A DNA stretch of 64,000 nt from Bacteroidota bacterium (GCA_016868815.1 VGFQ01000003.1:186001-250000); one strand, 5' to 3'; positions 47,860-56,962 are shown, counted from the first letter of the stretch. Program-made: numbers and translations. Notes: generated by a model from the letters alone, not told the origin.

Positions 47860-48651
47860 ATGAGTATCATCGAAGCCATTATTCTGGCGATCATTGAGGG
47901 GATTACCGAGTTTCTGCCGATCTCTTCTACCGGCCATATGGCCCTGGTCTCTGCTTGGATGGGTATCCAGGACGACACGTTCACCAAGCTTTTCGAGATT
48001 GTCATTCAGTTCAGCGCCATCCTCTCCGTGCTGGTCCTCTATTGGCGTCGGTTCATCGACATCCGTTCCTGGCAGTTTTATGCTAAGATGCTCTTTGCCA
48101 TCGTGCCAGCCCTGGCATTTGGCGCCCTCCTCAAGGATCATATCGAAGACCTGCTGGGCCGCCCGCTCGTGATTGCATCGATTCTCGTGGCAGGGGGTGT
48201 GATCCTATTGTTTGTGGATGGATGGTTTCGCGAGGTTTCGACCACGCAGCACGACGACATCAGCTACCGACAGGCGTTTTGGATCGGATGCTATCAGGTC
48301 CTCGCAGTGATATTCCCCGGACTGAGCCGCAGTGCTGCCACCATCATCGGCGGAATGCAGCAGCGCCTTTCCCGCCCGCTGGCAGCCGAATTCTCCTTTT
48401 TCCTGGCGGTGCCGACAATGTTTGCAGCCTCCGCCAAGAGTTTATATGATGTCTACCGGGAAGCCCCTGCTGTCCTAAGCACCGACAATCTCTTGCTTTT
48501 GCTGTTGGGTAGTGTCATCGCCTTTGTCGTGGCGTTGGTGGTGATTCGCTTCTTTATCGTATACCTGCAGCGCAACGGCTTCCAGGTGTTTGGCTGGTAT
48601 CGAATTCTGGCAGGCCTACTGATGGCCGGATGGATCCTGGCAGGCAACTAG
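47860..48651 (+). CDS. uppP: Undecaprenyl-diphosphatase
   Basis: The product is 263 residues with about eight membrane helices. Catalytic motifs EGITEFLPISSTGHM and PGLSRSAATIIGGM hold the Glu, Ser and Arg of BacA/UppP enzymes. It removes a phosphate from undecaprenyl diphosphate to recycle the lipid carrier of peptidoglycan. It follows DUF3098 by 73 bp. Confidence 0.93.
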   Translation: MSIIEAIILAIIEGITEFLPISSTGHMALVSAWMGIQDDTFTKLFEIVIQFSAILSVLVLYWRRFIDIRSWQFYAKMLFAIVPALAFGALLKDHIEDLLGRPLVIASILVAGGVILLFVDGWFREVSTTQHDDISYRQAFWIGCYQVLAVIFPGLSRSAATIIGGMQQRLSRPLAAEFSFFLAVPTMFAASAKSLYDVYREAPAVLSTDNLLLLLLGSVIAFVVALVVIRFFIVYLQRNGFQVFGWYRILAGLLMAGWILAGN

Positions 48652-48663
48652 GGCAGCCTCTGC

Positions 48664-48671
48664 TATTTTTG
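48664..48671 (+). promoter_or_regulatory. Probable -7 box of the MFS gene (TATTTTTG)
   Basis: An exact TAnnTTTG match lies 29 nt upstream of ATG 48701, right after the uppP stop. Confidence 0.55.
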
Positions 48672-48700
48672 TTACCTTCCATTCAACACAACTCCGCAGG

Positions 48701-50011
48701 ATGCAAGAGACTTCCCGCCGGCATACAAGGGCTTGGGCCGTGTACGACTGGGCCAACAGTGCCTATAACCTCGTCATCACCTCGACGATGTTCCCGGCAT
48801 ACTACGAGGAAGTCACGCGCTCGCCCGATGGCAGCGGCATCGTCACCTTCCTCGGTATGCGCTTCGTTAACACGGCCCTCTATAACTATGCGCTGGCATT
48901 CGCCTTTCTGGTGGTGGCCATCTCCTCACCGATCCTCTCGTCCATCGCCGACCTCAAAGGCAACAAAAAGCAGTTCCTGCGTTTTTTCTGCACCTTGGGG
49001 GCTGTGGCATGCTCCGGCATGTATTATTTCGATGCCTCCAGCCTGGGATGGGGCATTACCTGCCTGGTGACGGCCTGCATCGGCTTTTGGAGCAGCTTTG
49101 TGTTTTACAACTCCTACCTGCCGGAGATTGCGGCTGAAGCCGACCGCGACCGGGTGAGTGCACAGGGATTCACTATGGGATATATTGGCAGCGTAATCCT
49201 CCAGCTGATATGTTTTGCCTTCCTCTTCCGGCCGGAATGGTTTGGCTGGCTTGGTGTGAAAGACGCGGGTACAGCGTTGCGGACTTCCTTTGCGATGGTG
49301 GGACTCTGGTGGTACGGCTTTGCACAGATCCCACTGCGTCGGCTTCCGGAGGGCAGTCCTGGTACACGCTTGCCCAGCCGCAGTTGGCTGTCTAGTGGCT
49401 TCCACGAGCTGGGTAAAGTATGGCAGGAGCTACGGCATCACAAGGTCCTCCGGCGTTTTCTAGCGGCCTTCTTCTTTTACAATATGGGGGTGCAGACAGT
49501 CATGCTCGCAGCGACGCTCTATGGAAAAAGTGAGCTGGCCATTCCGGTCGACAACCTTATCATAGCCATCCTGCTCATACAGATTGTTGCCATCTTCGGG
49601 GCCCAGTTCCTGTCTTGGCTTTCTGTCCGCATCGGGAATATCATCGTCCTCATGTTGGCAGTGGCCTTCTGGATAGGGCTCTGCGTAGCCGGCTACCAGG
49701 TGCCAAAAGGAGATGTGCAGGCTTTCTACCTCCTGGCTGCGATGGTAGGCTTTGTCATGGGTGGCATCCAGAGTGTGAGCCGCAGCACCTATGCCAAGTT
49801 CATGCCTGTCACGCGCGACACCACTTCCTGGTTCAGCTTCTATGATGTGACGGAGAAGGTGGCGATCGTCATAGGTATGTTCAGCTTTGGAGCCATCACC
49901 GAGTGGATGGGAGGTAGCCAGCGGCAGTCGGTCCTGGCGCTAGCAATATTCTTCATCATAGGCCTGCTGCTCTTAGTGCGTACCTGGCAGGCCGTACGGA
50001 AAAATGCATGA
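48701..50011 (+). CDS. MFS transporter, UMF1 family
   Basis: The product is 436 residues with 12 hydrophobic segments. The start WAVYDWANSAYNLVITSTMFPAYY is the hallmark of the UMF1/Atg22-like family. GFVMGGIQSVSRSTYAKFMP is also typical. Members are permeases of unclear substrate, possibly amino acids. The MBL-fold gene starts 3 nt after its stop, so the two form an operon. Confidence 0.87.
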   Translation: MQETSRRHTRAWAVYDWANSAYNLVITSTMFPAYYEEVTRSPDGSGIVTFLGMRFVNTALYNYALAFAFLVVAISSPILSSIADLKGNKKQFLRFFCTLGAVACSGMYYFDASSLGWGITCLVTACIGFWSSFVFYNSYLPEIAAEADRDRVSAQGFTMGYIGSVILQLICFAFLFRPEWFGWLGVKDAGTALRTSFAMVGLWWYGFAQIPLRRLPEGSPGTRLPSRSWLSSGFHELGKVWQELRHHKVLRRFLAAFFFYNMGVQTVMLAATLYGKSELAIPVDNLIIAILLIQIVAIFGAQFLSWLSVRIGNIIVLMLAVAFWIGLCVAGYQVPKGDVQAFYLLAAMVGFVMGGIQSVSRSTYAKFMPVTRDTTSWFSFYDVTEKVAIVIGMFSFGAITEWMGGSQRQSVLALAIFFIIGLLLLVRTWQAVRKNA

Positions 50012-50014
50012 ACC

Positions 50015-50860
50015 ATGCGGGTATACACCATCGATACAGAGCGGTTCAGGCTGGATGGGGGCGCTATGTACGGGGTCGTCCCCAAGGTGATATGGAACAA
50101 GACCGATCCGGCTGATGAGTATAACCGCATCGAGATGGCCATGCGCTGCCTCTTGGTAGAGGAGGGCGAGCGGCTGATCCTGATCGATAATGGCATCGGC
50201 CACAAACAGGATGAAAAGTTCTTCTCCCATTATTTTCTGCATGGGCCCGACACCCTGGAGGGGTCCCTTCGCCGCCATGGTTTCTGCGAAGCCGACGTGA
50301 CTGATGTCATCCTCACTCACCTGCACTTTGACCATTGCGGGGGCTCTGTCATCCGCCAGGGCAGCCAACTGCTGCCAGCCTTCCCCCGGGCGCGCTACTG
50401 GAGCAATGAGCGGCATTGGCAGTGGGCAACCCATCCCAATGACCGCGAAAAAGCCTCTTTCCTGAAAGAAAACCTCCTTCCCCTCCAGGAGAGCGGGCAG
50501 CTGTCGATGTTGCCTGTCTCTACCGCAGGTACGACCTCCTTCTTACCCGGCATGGACATCCGTTTTGCCTTCGGACATACCGACGCCATGATGCTGCCGC
50601 AAGTCTCCTACAAGGGGCGAACTCTTGTCTTTGCCGCAGACCTCATCCCCATGGCCGGCCATCTGCCCGTTCCATATGTTATGGCTTACGACATGTTTCC
50701 TCTCACGACGTTGCAAGAGAAGCGCGATTTTCTGGAAGAGGCCCTTGCGCAGGACTGGATCCTATTTTTCGAACACGACGCCCGACATGAATGCTGCACC
50801 TTGCAGCGTACGGAAAAGGGCATCCGCGCCAAGGAGTTTTTTCCACTCTCAGCCCTCTGA
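50015..50860 (+). CDS. MBL-fold metallohydrolase
   Basis: The product is 281 residues without a signal peptide. The zinc sites are THLHFDHCGG, the later His in FGHTDAMM, Asp in FAADLIP and His in FFEHD. This is the lactonase/glyoxalase-like branch. It ends 7 bp from the convergent DUF3108 gene. Substrate unknown. Confidence 0.87.
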   Translation: MRVYTIDTERFRLDGGAMYGVVPKVIWNKTDPADEYNRIEMAMRCLLVEEGERLILIDNGIGHKQDEKFFSHYFLHGPDTLEGSLRRHGFCEADVTDVILTHLHFDHCGGSVIRQGSQLLPAFPRARYWSNERHWQWATHPNDREKASFLKENLLPLQESGQLSMLPVSTAGTTSFLPGMDIRFAFGHTDAMMLPQVSYKGRTLVFAADLIPMAGHLPVPYVMAYDMFPLTTLQEKRDFLEEALAQDWILFFEHDARHECCTLQRTEKGIRAKEFFPLSAL

Positions 50861-50867
50861 GGATCGG

Positions 50868-51662
50868 TCATTTTTCCTTGGCCAGCTGCGAGGTAAATGG
50901 ATACCGCAGGTTGTAACAGCTTTTCATATCCACTTTCACGGAGCCTACGCTGATCGGGCTCTCGATGCGCAGCGGGATGCGGTTGCCATCGTCGGATACC
51001 CAGACCACCATCTTCTCGCCGCCGGAGAACAGTGTTCCACTGATCAGTAAGGGACTGAACTTGATGGCACGATAGCGGCCAAAACGGTTCTTCACCACTT
51101 CTTTGCCTAGGTATCGGATATACACTGGATATACTTGCTCATCAATGAACATATGGAATGGGATCTTATCACCTGGCTTATATCGATTGAAGTCGATGTT
51201 CCGCGCATAGTAGATCGCACTTAGCACGTCTTGCACACAGGGTGGGACGCTGTAGCTGCCTTTGGCGGTGACGGCCCGATTCTTTACTGGGTCAAACTGC
51301 ACCGTCTCTTTGATTGTATATCCGCCTTCATAGACATCTCGCTGGAAGCGATAAGGGCGTAAGGTAGCAGTGTCGATGTAGGACTCATACTTGTCACGGA
51401 CCTTGAAGATCCAATCGTAGTGTGGATTGGACGTACCCAGTCCGGTCAGGTGATAGGTAGGTCGGTTTTGATAGAGGGTCTTTTCCACAGTGAAAGTGGC
51501 GTCTCCCGCATCCACGTAGATGCCAATGACATTATAAAAGACTTTAAAGACAACTTTTTCGCCAGGAGCAAAAACGGAGTTAGAGATGCCGCAGAAATCA
51601 TCCGAAGCCGTTTGTCCTGTCGCGTAGGTAGTCATCAGCAAGGCGACCAGATATCGATACAT
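50868..51662 (-). CDS. DUF3108 family exported protein
   Basis: The product is 264 residues from ATG 51662 with a short signal peptide (LVALLMTTYATGQ). It contains the DUF3108 pattern (PGEKVVFKVFYNVIGIYVDAGDA, YYARNIDFNRYKPGDKIPF, WVSDDGNRIPLRIESPI). The fold is predicted beta-rich and the function is unknown. A TTG at 51671 extends the frame by three codons, but an exact -7 box overlaps that TTG, so ATG 51662 is favoured. It ends 7 bp from the MBL gene. Confidence 0.82.
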   Translation of the reverse strand: MYRYLVALLMTTYATGQTASDDFCGISNSVFAPGEKVVFKVFYNVIGIYVDAGDATFTVEKTLYQNRPTYHLTGLGTSNPHYDWIFKVRDKYESYIDTATLRPYRFQRDVYEGGYTIKETVQFDPVKNRAVTAKGSYSVPPCVQDVLSAIYYARNIDFNRYKPGDKIPFHMFIDEQVYPVYIRYLGKEVVKNRFGRYRAIKFSPLLISGTLFSGGEKMVVWVSDDGNRIPLRIESPISVGSVKVDMKSCYNLRYPFTSQLAKEK

Positions 51663-51668
51663 GCTCAG

Positions 51669-51676
51669 CAAAGGTA
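51669..51676 (-). promoter_or_regulatory. Probable -7 box of the DUF3108 gene abutting its start (TACCTTTG)
   Basis: An exact TAnnTTTG match on the minus strand ends 6 nt before ATG 51662. Confidence 0.5.
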
Positions 51677-51727
51677 GGGCATGTATTTTCGAAGTATTCT
51701 TCTCCTATTAATGTCGGGAAAGTTTCA

Positions 51728-52756
51728 TCATTCCCTTCTGTCTTCGTGCCTTTGTAGGCGGATGCGCCAGCCGAGCATCAGGCATGTACCAGTCAGGGCT
51801 GGTAAGGCCAGGTTGATCAGCCATATGCCTGTGGATGCGGCGCAGATGGCCAAGATGTCTGGGGAGAAGGCGCCAAAGACAAGGATACTTAGCTGCCATC
51901 GCATGCCCAGCTCTAGGATGGCGATGCTGGGAACGACCGTCATGAGGAAGAAAAAAACGGCGACCGCACGGCATCCTGCAGCCCAGCCGATCTCTACGCC
52001 CATGACTTGCAGCATAAGCACATACTGTACGATGAAAATGAGGTATCGGGCCATAGATAGGCTGATGAGGGCGCCCCACTGCCGGGCGGAGATTTCTGAC
52101 AAGGCAGGGAAGTAGCTAGCGGCCCTCGCTGTCAGCGGCCAACGGCAGAGGATCAGCAGGAGGGCTTTCATCTGTGCCATGAGCAGCAGGCAGATGACAA
52201 TAAAAATCATCGTCAGGATCTGGATGAGGGGTAGGATGCCCTCATTGAGTCCCACCTTTGAAAGGGTATTGATGAGGGCTGGCCCTGGCTGGAGGCAGGC
52301 CAAGACTCCTGCCAGCAGGGTCACCAACAATTGCACCAGCCCTCCCAGCATAGAAAGGGGTACGGCTTGCAGCCTGGACCCTTCCGGCAGAAACAGGATC
52401 CGTCCTCCGTATTCACCGATGCGGTTGGGTGTGACTACTGAGAGGGCTACGCCTGCCAGCACTGATCGTACTGCCTGGACGAAAGGCAGCCTGCAGAGAT
52501 GCTGCAGCGCCCATTGCCATTTCCATGACTCGGCGCTCCAGTTGAAGAACGTCAACAGGCCTATGGCAGCGAACTGTTCCATCCCTTCCCCATCAAACAC
52601 CGAGTGCAGGGCCCTCATGTGTCGTGGCAGATCGGGGATGGCGGAGAGCTTCTGCCAAAGAGCCCAGGTGAGCCATCCAAAGAGGGCAGGGCCAATCAGC
52701 CAGTTGAGTGTTATTTTGATATTTTTGTACAGTCGTTGTTCTTTCTGTATCCCCAA
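51728..52756 (-). CDS. Flippase-like/lysylphosphatidylglycerol synthase transmembrane family protein
   Basis: The product is 342 residues from TTG 52756 with about eight membrane helices. The pattern (FNWSAESWKWQWAL, VLAGVALSVVTPNRIGEYGGRILFL) is the core of the YbhN/AglD/MprF-N family, which moves or anchors lipid-linked molecules. The TTG start lies inside a -7 box on the same strand, so the true start may be further in. The next codons contain no ATG or GTG before the first helix. It is divergent from ruvC with only 12 bp between the proposed starts. Confidence 0.75.
   Translation of the reverse strand: MGIQKEQRLYKNIKITLNWLIGPALFGWLTWALWQKLSAIPDLPRHMRALHSVFDGEGMEQFAAIGLLTFFNWSAESWKWQWALQHLCRLPFVQAVRSVLAGVALSVVTPNRIGEYGGRILFLPEGSRLQAVPLSMLGGLVQLLVTLLAGVLACLQPGPALINTLSKVGLNEGILPLIQILTMIFIVICLLLMAQMKALLLILCRWPLTARAASYFPALSEISARQWGALISLSMARYLIFIVQYVLMLQVMGVEIGWAAGCRAVAVFFFLMTVVPSIAILELGMRWQLSILVFGAFSPDILAICAASTGIWLINLALPALTGTCLMLGWRIRLQRHEDRRE
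52720..52727 (+). promoter_or_regulatory. Probable -7 box of ruvC (TATTTTTG)
   Basis: An exact TAnnTTTG match lies 41 nt upstream of the ruvC TTG start and inside the first codons of the divergent flippase-like gene. Confidence 0.45.
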
Positions 52757-52761
52757 AAGTA
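52754..52761 (-). promoter_or_regulatory. Probable -7 box overlapping the flippase-like gene start (TACTTTTG)
   Basis: An exact TAnnTTTG match on the minus strand. Its last three bases are the TTG assigned as start codon of the flippase-like gene, so either the start or the promoter call is off. Confidence 0.45.
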
Positions 52762-52768
52762 AATCTCG

Positions 52769-53338
52769 TTGTTAAATCCCTCCAGGATCATTCTAGGCGT
52801 CGACCCCGGTACGGTCGTGATGGGCTATGCTTTGTTGGAAGTCGGCACCTCGGGGATGTGCATGCGATCGATGGATGTCTATCGGCTGGATACGCGTGTC
52901 GAGATGTTTGAGCGGCTGAGGTCCATCCAAGCGTTGATCCATCAGTTGATTGTAGACTATGACCCTATGGAGCTTGCCATCGAAGCACCCTTTTTCGGCA
53001 AGAATGTACAGAGCATGCTTAAGTTGGGCAGATCGCAAGGTGTGGTGATAGGCGCCGCGCTGGCGAAGGGCCTCTCGGTATCAGAGTACTCCCCGCGAAG
53101 CATCAAACAGTCGATCACCGGCAATGGGAATGCCAGCAAAGAGCGCGTATGGTACATGCTACAGCATACGCTGGGGTTTCGCGCCGAACTCCCACGGTTG
53201 GATGCTTCTGATGCACTGGCTGTGGCTGTCTGCCATCATTATGCCAAGAGTGCCCCGGTGATGAAGAGGACTAAAAAAGCAGGGGTGAAGGGGGGCTGGG
53301 AGGCCTTTATCCGCCAGAACCCTGGGCGTTTAGGGTAG
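52769..53338 (+). CDS. ruvC: Crossover junction endodeoxyribonuclease RuvC
   Basis: The product is 189 residues from TTG 52769. The acidic active site is spread as usual over GVDPGT, AIEAPFFGKN and DASDALAVAVCHH. SKSVEY-like SVSEYSPRSIKQSITGNGNASKE is also conserved. It resolves Holliday junctions with RuvAB; ruvB lies 6 kb downstream. A basic Lys-rich tail follows the fold. Confidence 0.92.
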   Translation: MLNPSRIILGVDPGTVVMGYALLEVGTSGMCMRSMDVYRLDTRVEMFERLRSIQALIHQLIVDYDPMELAIEAPFFGKNVQSMLKLGRSQGVVIGAALAKGLSVSEYSPRSIKQSITGNGNASKERVWYMLQHTLGFRAELPRLDASDALAVAVCHHYAKSAPVMKRTKKAGVKGGWEAFIRQNPGRLG

Positions 53339-53348
53339 CCCGCATTGC

Positions 53349-53675
53349 TCATTTGAATGTTCTCCAATAGGGCAGCAGGCTGAAGGCTGTCAGGGGCAAG
53401 GCCATAGAGAAGGGATGGAAGGCCCCAAATAAGATATCCACGCCTACAAAGCAAAGAGTAGAGGCGATGGTTGCTACTAGTCCCCATTTTTCCATAGACC
53501 AGGCGCCAGAGAGGCTGGTGAACAGGGCCAGACAGGCAAGGGCTCGAATGGCTGGATGGAACATCCCATGGACGGCGGTGGCACCGGAGAAGGCGTGCAG
53601 GATGGCGAGGATGCCCATGACGGCAATCAAGGCGCAGAGCATTGTGACAGGCCAGGGCCGGTGAGGAGCTTTCAT
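53349..53675 (-). CDS. Small membrane protein of unknown function
   Basis: The product is 108 residues from ATG 53675, with about four hydrophobic segments (VTMLCALIAVMGILAILHAF, then LACLALFTSLSGAW and VATIASTLCFVGVDILFG). No family recognised. It starts 5 bp after the stop of the HIT gene, so it is probably its downstream operon partner. It converges with ruvC across 10 bp. Confidence 0.65.
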   Translation of the reverse strand: MKAPHRPWPVTMLCALIAVMGILAILHAFSGATAVHGMFHPAIRALACLALFTSLSGAWSMEKWGLVATIASTLCFVGVDILFGAFHPFSMALPLTAFSLLPYWRTFK

Positions 53676-53680
53676 TTTGC

Positions 53681-54073
53681 TTACAGAAACTGAAGGATGC
53701 GTTGTTGGCACTCCCGGAATTCAGCATCGGTGAGTTGCAGTTTTGGCCTGTTGAAATGCAAGTCATCGGCCGAATCAATGGGAATCAGATGCAGATGGGC
53801 GTGGGGTACTTCCAGTCCGACGACAGACATCCCGCAGCGGTTGCATGGATATGCCCGCTCAATCGCATGGGCGATGGGCTTGGCAAACATCAGAATCTGA
53901 GAGAGGGCTGCCTCGGGTAAATCAAAAAAACGATCCGTCTCCTGCTTTGGGATGACCAGGGTATGGCCCTTTCGGAGGGGGTAGATGTCGAGGAACGCGA
54001 AAAAATGATCGTCTTCAGTGATCCGGTAGGATGGAATGTCGCCTTGTATGATGCGGGTGAATAGTGTTGGCAT
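53681..54073 (-). CDS. HIT family protein
   Basis: The product is 130 residues. The histidine triad is HAHLHLIP. The N-terminal CxxC pair of zinc-binding HINT members is absent at the usual place, while CNRCGM occurs further on. Members hydrolyse or transfer nucleotide groups. It lies 50 bp downstream of greA and in the same direction, an arrangement common in Bacteroidota. Confidence 0.9.
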   Translation of the reverse strand: MPTLFTRIIQGDIPSYRITEDDHFFAFLDIYPLRKGHTLVIPKQETDRFFDLPEAALSQILMFAKPIAHAIERAYPCNRCGMSVVGLEVPHAHLHLIPIDSADDLHFNRPKLQLTDAEFRECQQRILQFL

Positions 54074-54123
54074 GCAGATCCTTTTCTATGGATTCGAAAT
54101 GTAAGGCTTTATCCCTTCGGCAT

Positions 54124-54597
54124 TCAGACCGAGATTTTATCTATCCGAAACCGGATCAGGCCGTTGGGAGCCAGTACTTCAGCGGTCTCTCCTTCTTTTT
54201 TCCCCATGAGTCCTTTGCCGATCGGGGAGGTAACCGATATCTTGCCAGCCTTCAGGTCGGCTTCTTTTTCCGAGACGAGCTGGTAGGTCATTGTTTTCTC
54301 ATTGGCAAGATTGGTGATGGTGACGCGGGTCAGGATCGTGACCTTGCTGGTATCAATGGTGCTCGTATCAATCACCCGTGCGGTGGCCAATTCTGCCTCA
54401 AACTTCCTTATCCGCGCCTCCAGGATCCCTTGTGCCTCTTTGGCAGCATCATATTCCGCATTTTCTTTCAGATCTCCTTTTTCTCTGGCTTCCGCGATTG
54501 CCTTGGAGGCGGCAGGCCGCTCGACCGACTTCATCCGGTGAAGCTCCGCCTTCATCTGCTCGAGGGTTTCCCGGGTGACGTAGATGATATCGCTCAT
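54124..54597 (-). CDS. greA: Transcription elongation factor GreA
   Basis: The product is 157 residues from ATG 54597. The N-terminal coiled coil carries the family pattern EREKGDLKENAEYDAAKEAQG-like, with the acidic tip (DLKENAEYD) that enters the RNA polymerase channel. The C-terminal FKBP-like domain ends SPIGKGLMGKKEGE. It rescues backtracked polymerase by transcript cleavage. The frame is open to 54732, but that part is not conserved. Confidence 0.93.
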   Translation of the reverse strand: MSDIIYVTRETLEQMKAELHRMKSVERPAASKAIAEAREKGDLKENAEYDAAKEAQGILEARIRKFEAELATARVIDTSTIDTSKVTILTRVTITNLANEKTMTYQLVSEKEADLKAGKISVTSPIGKGLMGKKEGETAEVLAPNGLIRFRIDKISV

Positions 54598-54629
54598 TGC
54601 GGCATATTTTAGCGCCCAGTGGGCAGGTG

Positions 54630-54667
54630 AAAAAAATAACAACGCTCCAGTGGGATCCAGAGCGTTG
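54630..54667 (-). terminator. Intrinsic terminator after the YegP-like gene
   Basis: An 8-bp stem CAACGCTC/GAGCGTTG with a 12-nt loop. On the minus strand it is followed by a seven-T run. It lies between the YegP-like gene and greA. Confidence 0.82.
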
Positions 54668-54697
54668 CGAAAAGCAAAATAGTTGCAGGAGGGAAAA

Positions 54698-55051
54698 TTA
54701 CCTTGAGGACCTCTTCCGCTGGCGGGTTTCATCCACTATTTTAGCGGATTTTGCTTTCTTCTTCAGGAAAGCGATGACTTTTTCCATCGAAGCCTCGCTG
54801 GCAAACTTTCCGCCTTCCCCTATGACCCTGCCATTGTGAGAAAGTAGATTGAAAGAGGTCTTTCCATTGCGACCCTTTTTGCGTTCATACTGTACATCGG
54901 CAGAAGCATTGCTTTTTACCGAGCTGATGCCAATCTTACAACCCTGCTTGCTGCCATAGCCTTGACTGCTCAGTATTGCTTCTCCGTCAGTCTCTACCAA
55001 TGAGTACTCAAAAGTGCCTTCTTTACTTTTGTTGATGATAAATCTTACCAT
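54698..55051 (-). CDS. YegP-like protein with two DUF1508 repeats
   Basis: The product is 117 residues. Two tandem DUF1508 units can be read: one at the start (FIINKSKEGTFEYSLVETDG, then ILSSQGYGSKQGCKIGISSV) and one in the second half (YERKKGRNGKTSFNLLSHNG, then VIGEGGKFASEASMEKVI). The protein ends in a basic KKKAKSAKIVDETRQRKRSS tail. Function unknown. Base composition is lower in GC than its neighbours. Confidence 0.85.
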   Translation of the reverse strand: MVRFIINKSKEGTFEYSLVETDGEAILSSQGYGSKQGCKIGISSVKSNASADVQYERKKGRNGKTSFNLLSHNGRVIGEGGKFASEASMEKVIAFLKKKAKSAKIVDETRQRKRSSR

Positions 55052-55279
55052 ATGTGAGATGGATTTAAATGAGGGAGAACCCCTCTTGTCAGTAATGAAT
55101 ATTTATTTGCATATCGACAATGTATCCCCGTAAATCTTAATTCTTGCACGAATAAGTATGGTGCCTTTCAAAAGATTCATAATTTTTATCACATGAATCC
55201 GAACTGGATATAAAGTCGCAAATACAAATAAATTTATACAAACATAAGGAAAAAATTAAAGTATAAGCGTGATAATGTA
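55052..55279. other. AT-rich intergenic stretch
   Basis: About 230 bp, strongly AT-rich, with several A and T runs and no convincing open frame. It probably holds the promoter of the YegP-like gene and the downstream end of the OmpA transcript. No exact TAnnTTTG match faces the YegP-like gene, and I see no repeat or RNA gene. Confidence 0.5.
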
Positions 55280-55331
55280 AAAATAAAATATAAATCCCCG
55301 CCAGAAAATATAAATATGCTGGCGGGGATTT
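55280..55331 (-). terminator. Intrinsic terminator after the OmpA-family gene
   Basis: A 13-bp perfect stem AAATCCCCGCCAG/CTGGCGGGGATTT with an AT-rich 14-nt loop. On the minus strand a T-rich tail follows. It lies 8 bp past the OmpA-family stop codon. Confidence 0.88.
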
Positions 55332-55339
55332 GGATCACC

Positions 55340-56962
55340 TCAACGGTGGGGCTTTATCGTTATTTCCACTCTCCTGTTTTTTTGACGGTTTTCCTCCGTA
55401 TCGTTTTGGAATTTTTGATTCTTTTCTCCATATCCGATGGTTTCCGTGTCGGATGGGAGGATTCCAAGACTTTCAAGATAATCGAATACAATTTTGGCCC
55501 TATTTCTGGAAAGGGTAAGATTATATGTCTCGGGGCCTGAGTCATCTGTATAACCTTCGATCACTACTTTTGAAGCAGGGAATTTTTTATAGATAGCATA
55601 AAGGGTTGTCAGGTCTTTTTTGTAGGATTCGCTGATGAGGGTAGAATTTTTTTTGAACATGAGACCTGAAGATAAGAGAATGTTAACATCTGCATCCTTT
55701 TGAGTCACGATTGCGCTGGGGATATTATTCCGGATTTCATTGGCGCGTACTTCCATGACGGCTATGAGCTGCTGAATACGTTTGGTGGAGTCTAGCAAAT
55801 CGATGGTAGGTTCAGGAGCTGCCTTTGGCTCAGATGTCTGCTCGATATTGAGGTTAGGCTGACGGGACTTCCCTTGCGGATTGATAAATCGAATCATGGC
55901 ACTGCTGCTGTCTGTACTCTCCATCTGAATAAACTCCTCCACTTCCCCGAATTTGACTTTAAGTAAGGAGGTATTAGGAGGGGTTGTTCCAAGATTCTCT
56001 GCATGTATGATGAAGTTTGTCGTTTCTTCAAGGTCTTTGATTGGAAACTTGAATATTTCGGGTTCCATTCGGAGCAACAGCTTTTGTCTGTAGACCTGGT
56101 CATTCACGGTGAGGGTGACGGTGTCATTATCAACCAATGCATCGTCTGAAATGCTCACAATCAGGGTATCTCCCGTAATGATCATTTCTTTCACCAGGTT
56201 TATTTGCAGTGGTTTCTTTAATGATTCAGATTTCTTTTCCGGCGCAGGTGATGTAGGTGCTTTAATAGATGCTGGGGATTTTTTAATCTTTAATAAATTT
56301 TTTATATCCAGAGACAGACTGACGCCTGTCTGAAACTGAATCATCGTATGATAACGGGTTTGCAGAACATTGGGTGCAGTGTTGCTAGCAAAATTCCCTC
56401 CGATACCCTTCACCGTCCAAAGGGCATTGGCAAAGAAACGAGTCTTTATAAGATTCTTCTTGCCGAGTTCTATGCCTGTACGTATGCCCCATGCAAAAGA
56501 ACTTCTTTGCTGTTGAATGCCATTAATAGGATTTCTCAGGGAAGAAAAAGCAATACCGGCCATTGGACCTATGAAGGGGGATGCCTTTCCAATTTTACCC
56601 TTCTGTTTTATGGCACTAAACATCAAATATTGAAATTTAGCGTTCAGGTTGGTGGTGATGGTATTATTGTTTTCCAGATAGTGATAGTCATTCACCGATG
56701 TTTGTTGCCTGAAATATATGAGTTCATAAGAGGTATTTGTCTTATGTCGGTACTCTAGTCCTAAGTTCTGGACGAGTCCACCTTTTATAACGTTGGCAGA
56801 TCCAGGGTCTCTGGGATCGAGCCCTGCGTGGACGATCTCATCTGCAGCAAATAATGCAGATCCATTGATTCTGATTGACTGTGTGAAAGCCGTATCGATG
56901 GCAAACAGACCTATCACAGGTAGCCAAAATGAAATATGGAGGGTACGCATGCAAAAAGTCAT
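55340..56962 (-). CDS. OmpA-family outer-membrane protein with an extra uncharacterised domain
   Basis: The product is 540 residues with a signal peptide (about 1-28). Residues of about 30-230 look like a beta-barrel. A Pro/Lys/Ser-rich linker (about 235-260) leads to a domain at about 265-370 (ITGDTLIVSISDDALVDNDTV, then IHAENLGTTPPNTSLL and AMIRF). The C-terminal OmpA peptidoglycan-binding domain follows at about 425-540 (VIEGYTDDSGPETYNLTLSRNRA and NRRVEITIKP). The middle domain recurs in the next gene. Codon use is AT-rich. ATG 56950 is an alternative start. Confidence 0.82.
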   Translation of the reverse strand: MTFCMRTLHISFWLPVIGLFAIDTAFTQSIRINGSALFAADEIVHAGLDPRDPGSANVIKGGLVQNLGLEYRHKTNTSYELIYFRQQTSVNDYHYLENNNTITTNLNAKFQYLMFSAIKQKGKIGKASPFIGPMAGIAFSSLRNPINGIQQQRSSFAWGIRTGIELGKKNLIKTRFFANALWTVKGIGGNFASNTAPNVLQTRYHTMIQFQTGVSLSLDIKNLLKIKKSPASIKAPTSPAPEKKSESLKKPLQINLVKEMIITGDTLIVSISDDALVDNDTVTLTVNDQVYRQKLLLRMEPEIFKFPIKDLEETTNFIIHAENLGTTPPNTSLLKVKFGEVEEFIQMESTDSSSAMIRFINPQGKSRQPNLNIEQTSEPKAAPEPTIDLLDSTKRIQQLIAVMEVRANEIRNNIPSAIVTQKDADVNILLSSGLMFKKNSTLISESYKKDLTTLYAIYKKFPASKVVIEGYTDDSGPETYNLTLSRNRAKIVFDYLESLGILPSDTETIGYGEKNQKFQNDTEENRQKNRRVEITIKPHR

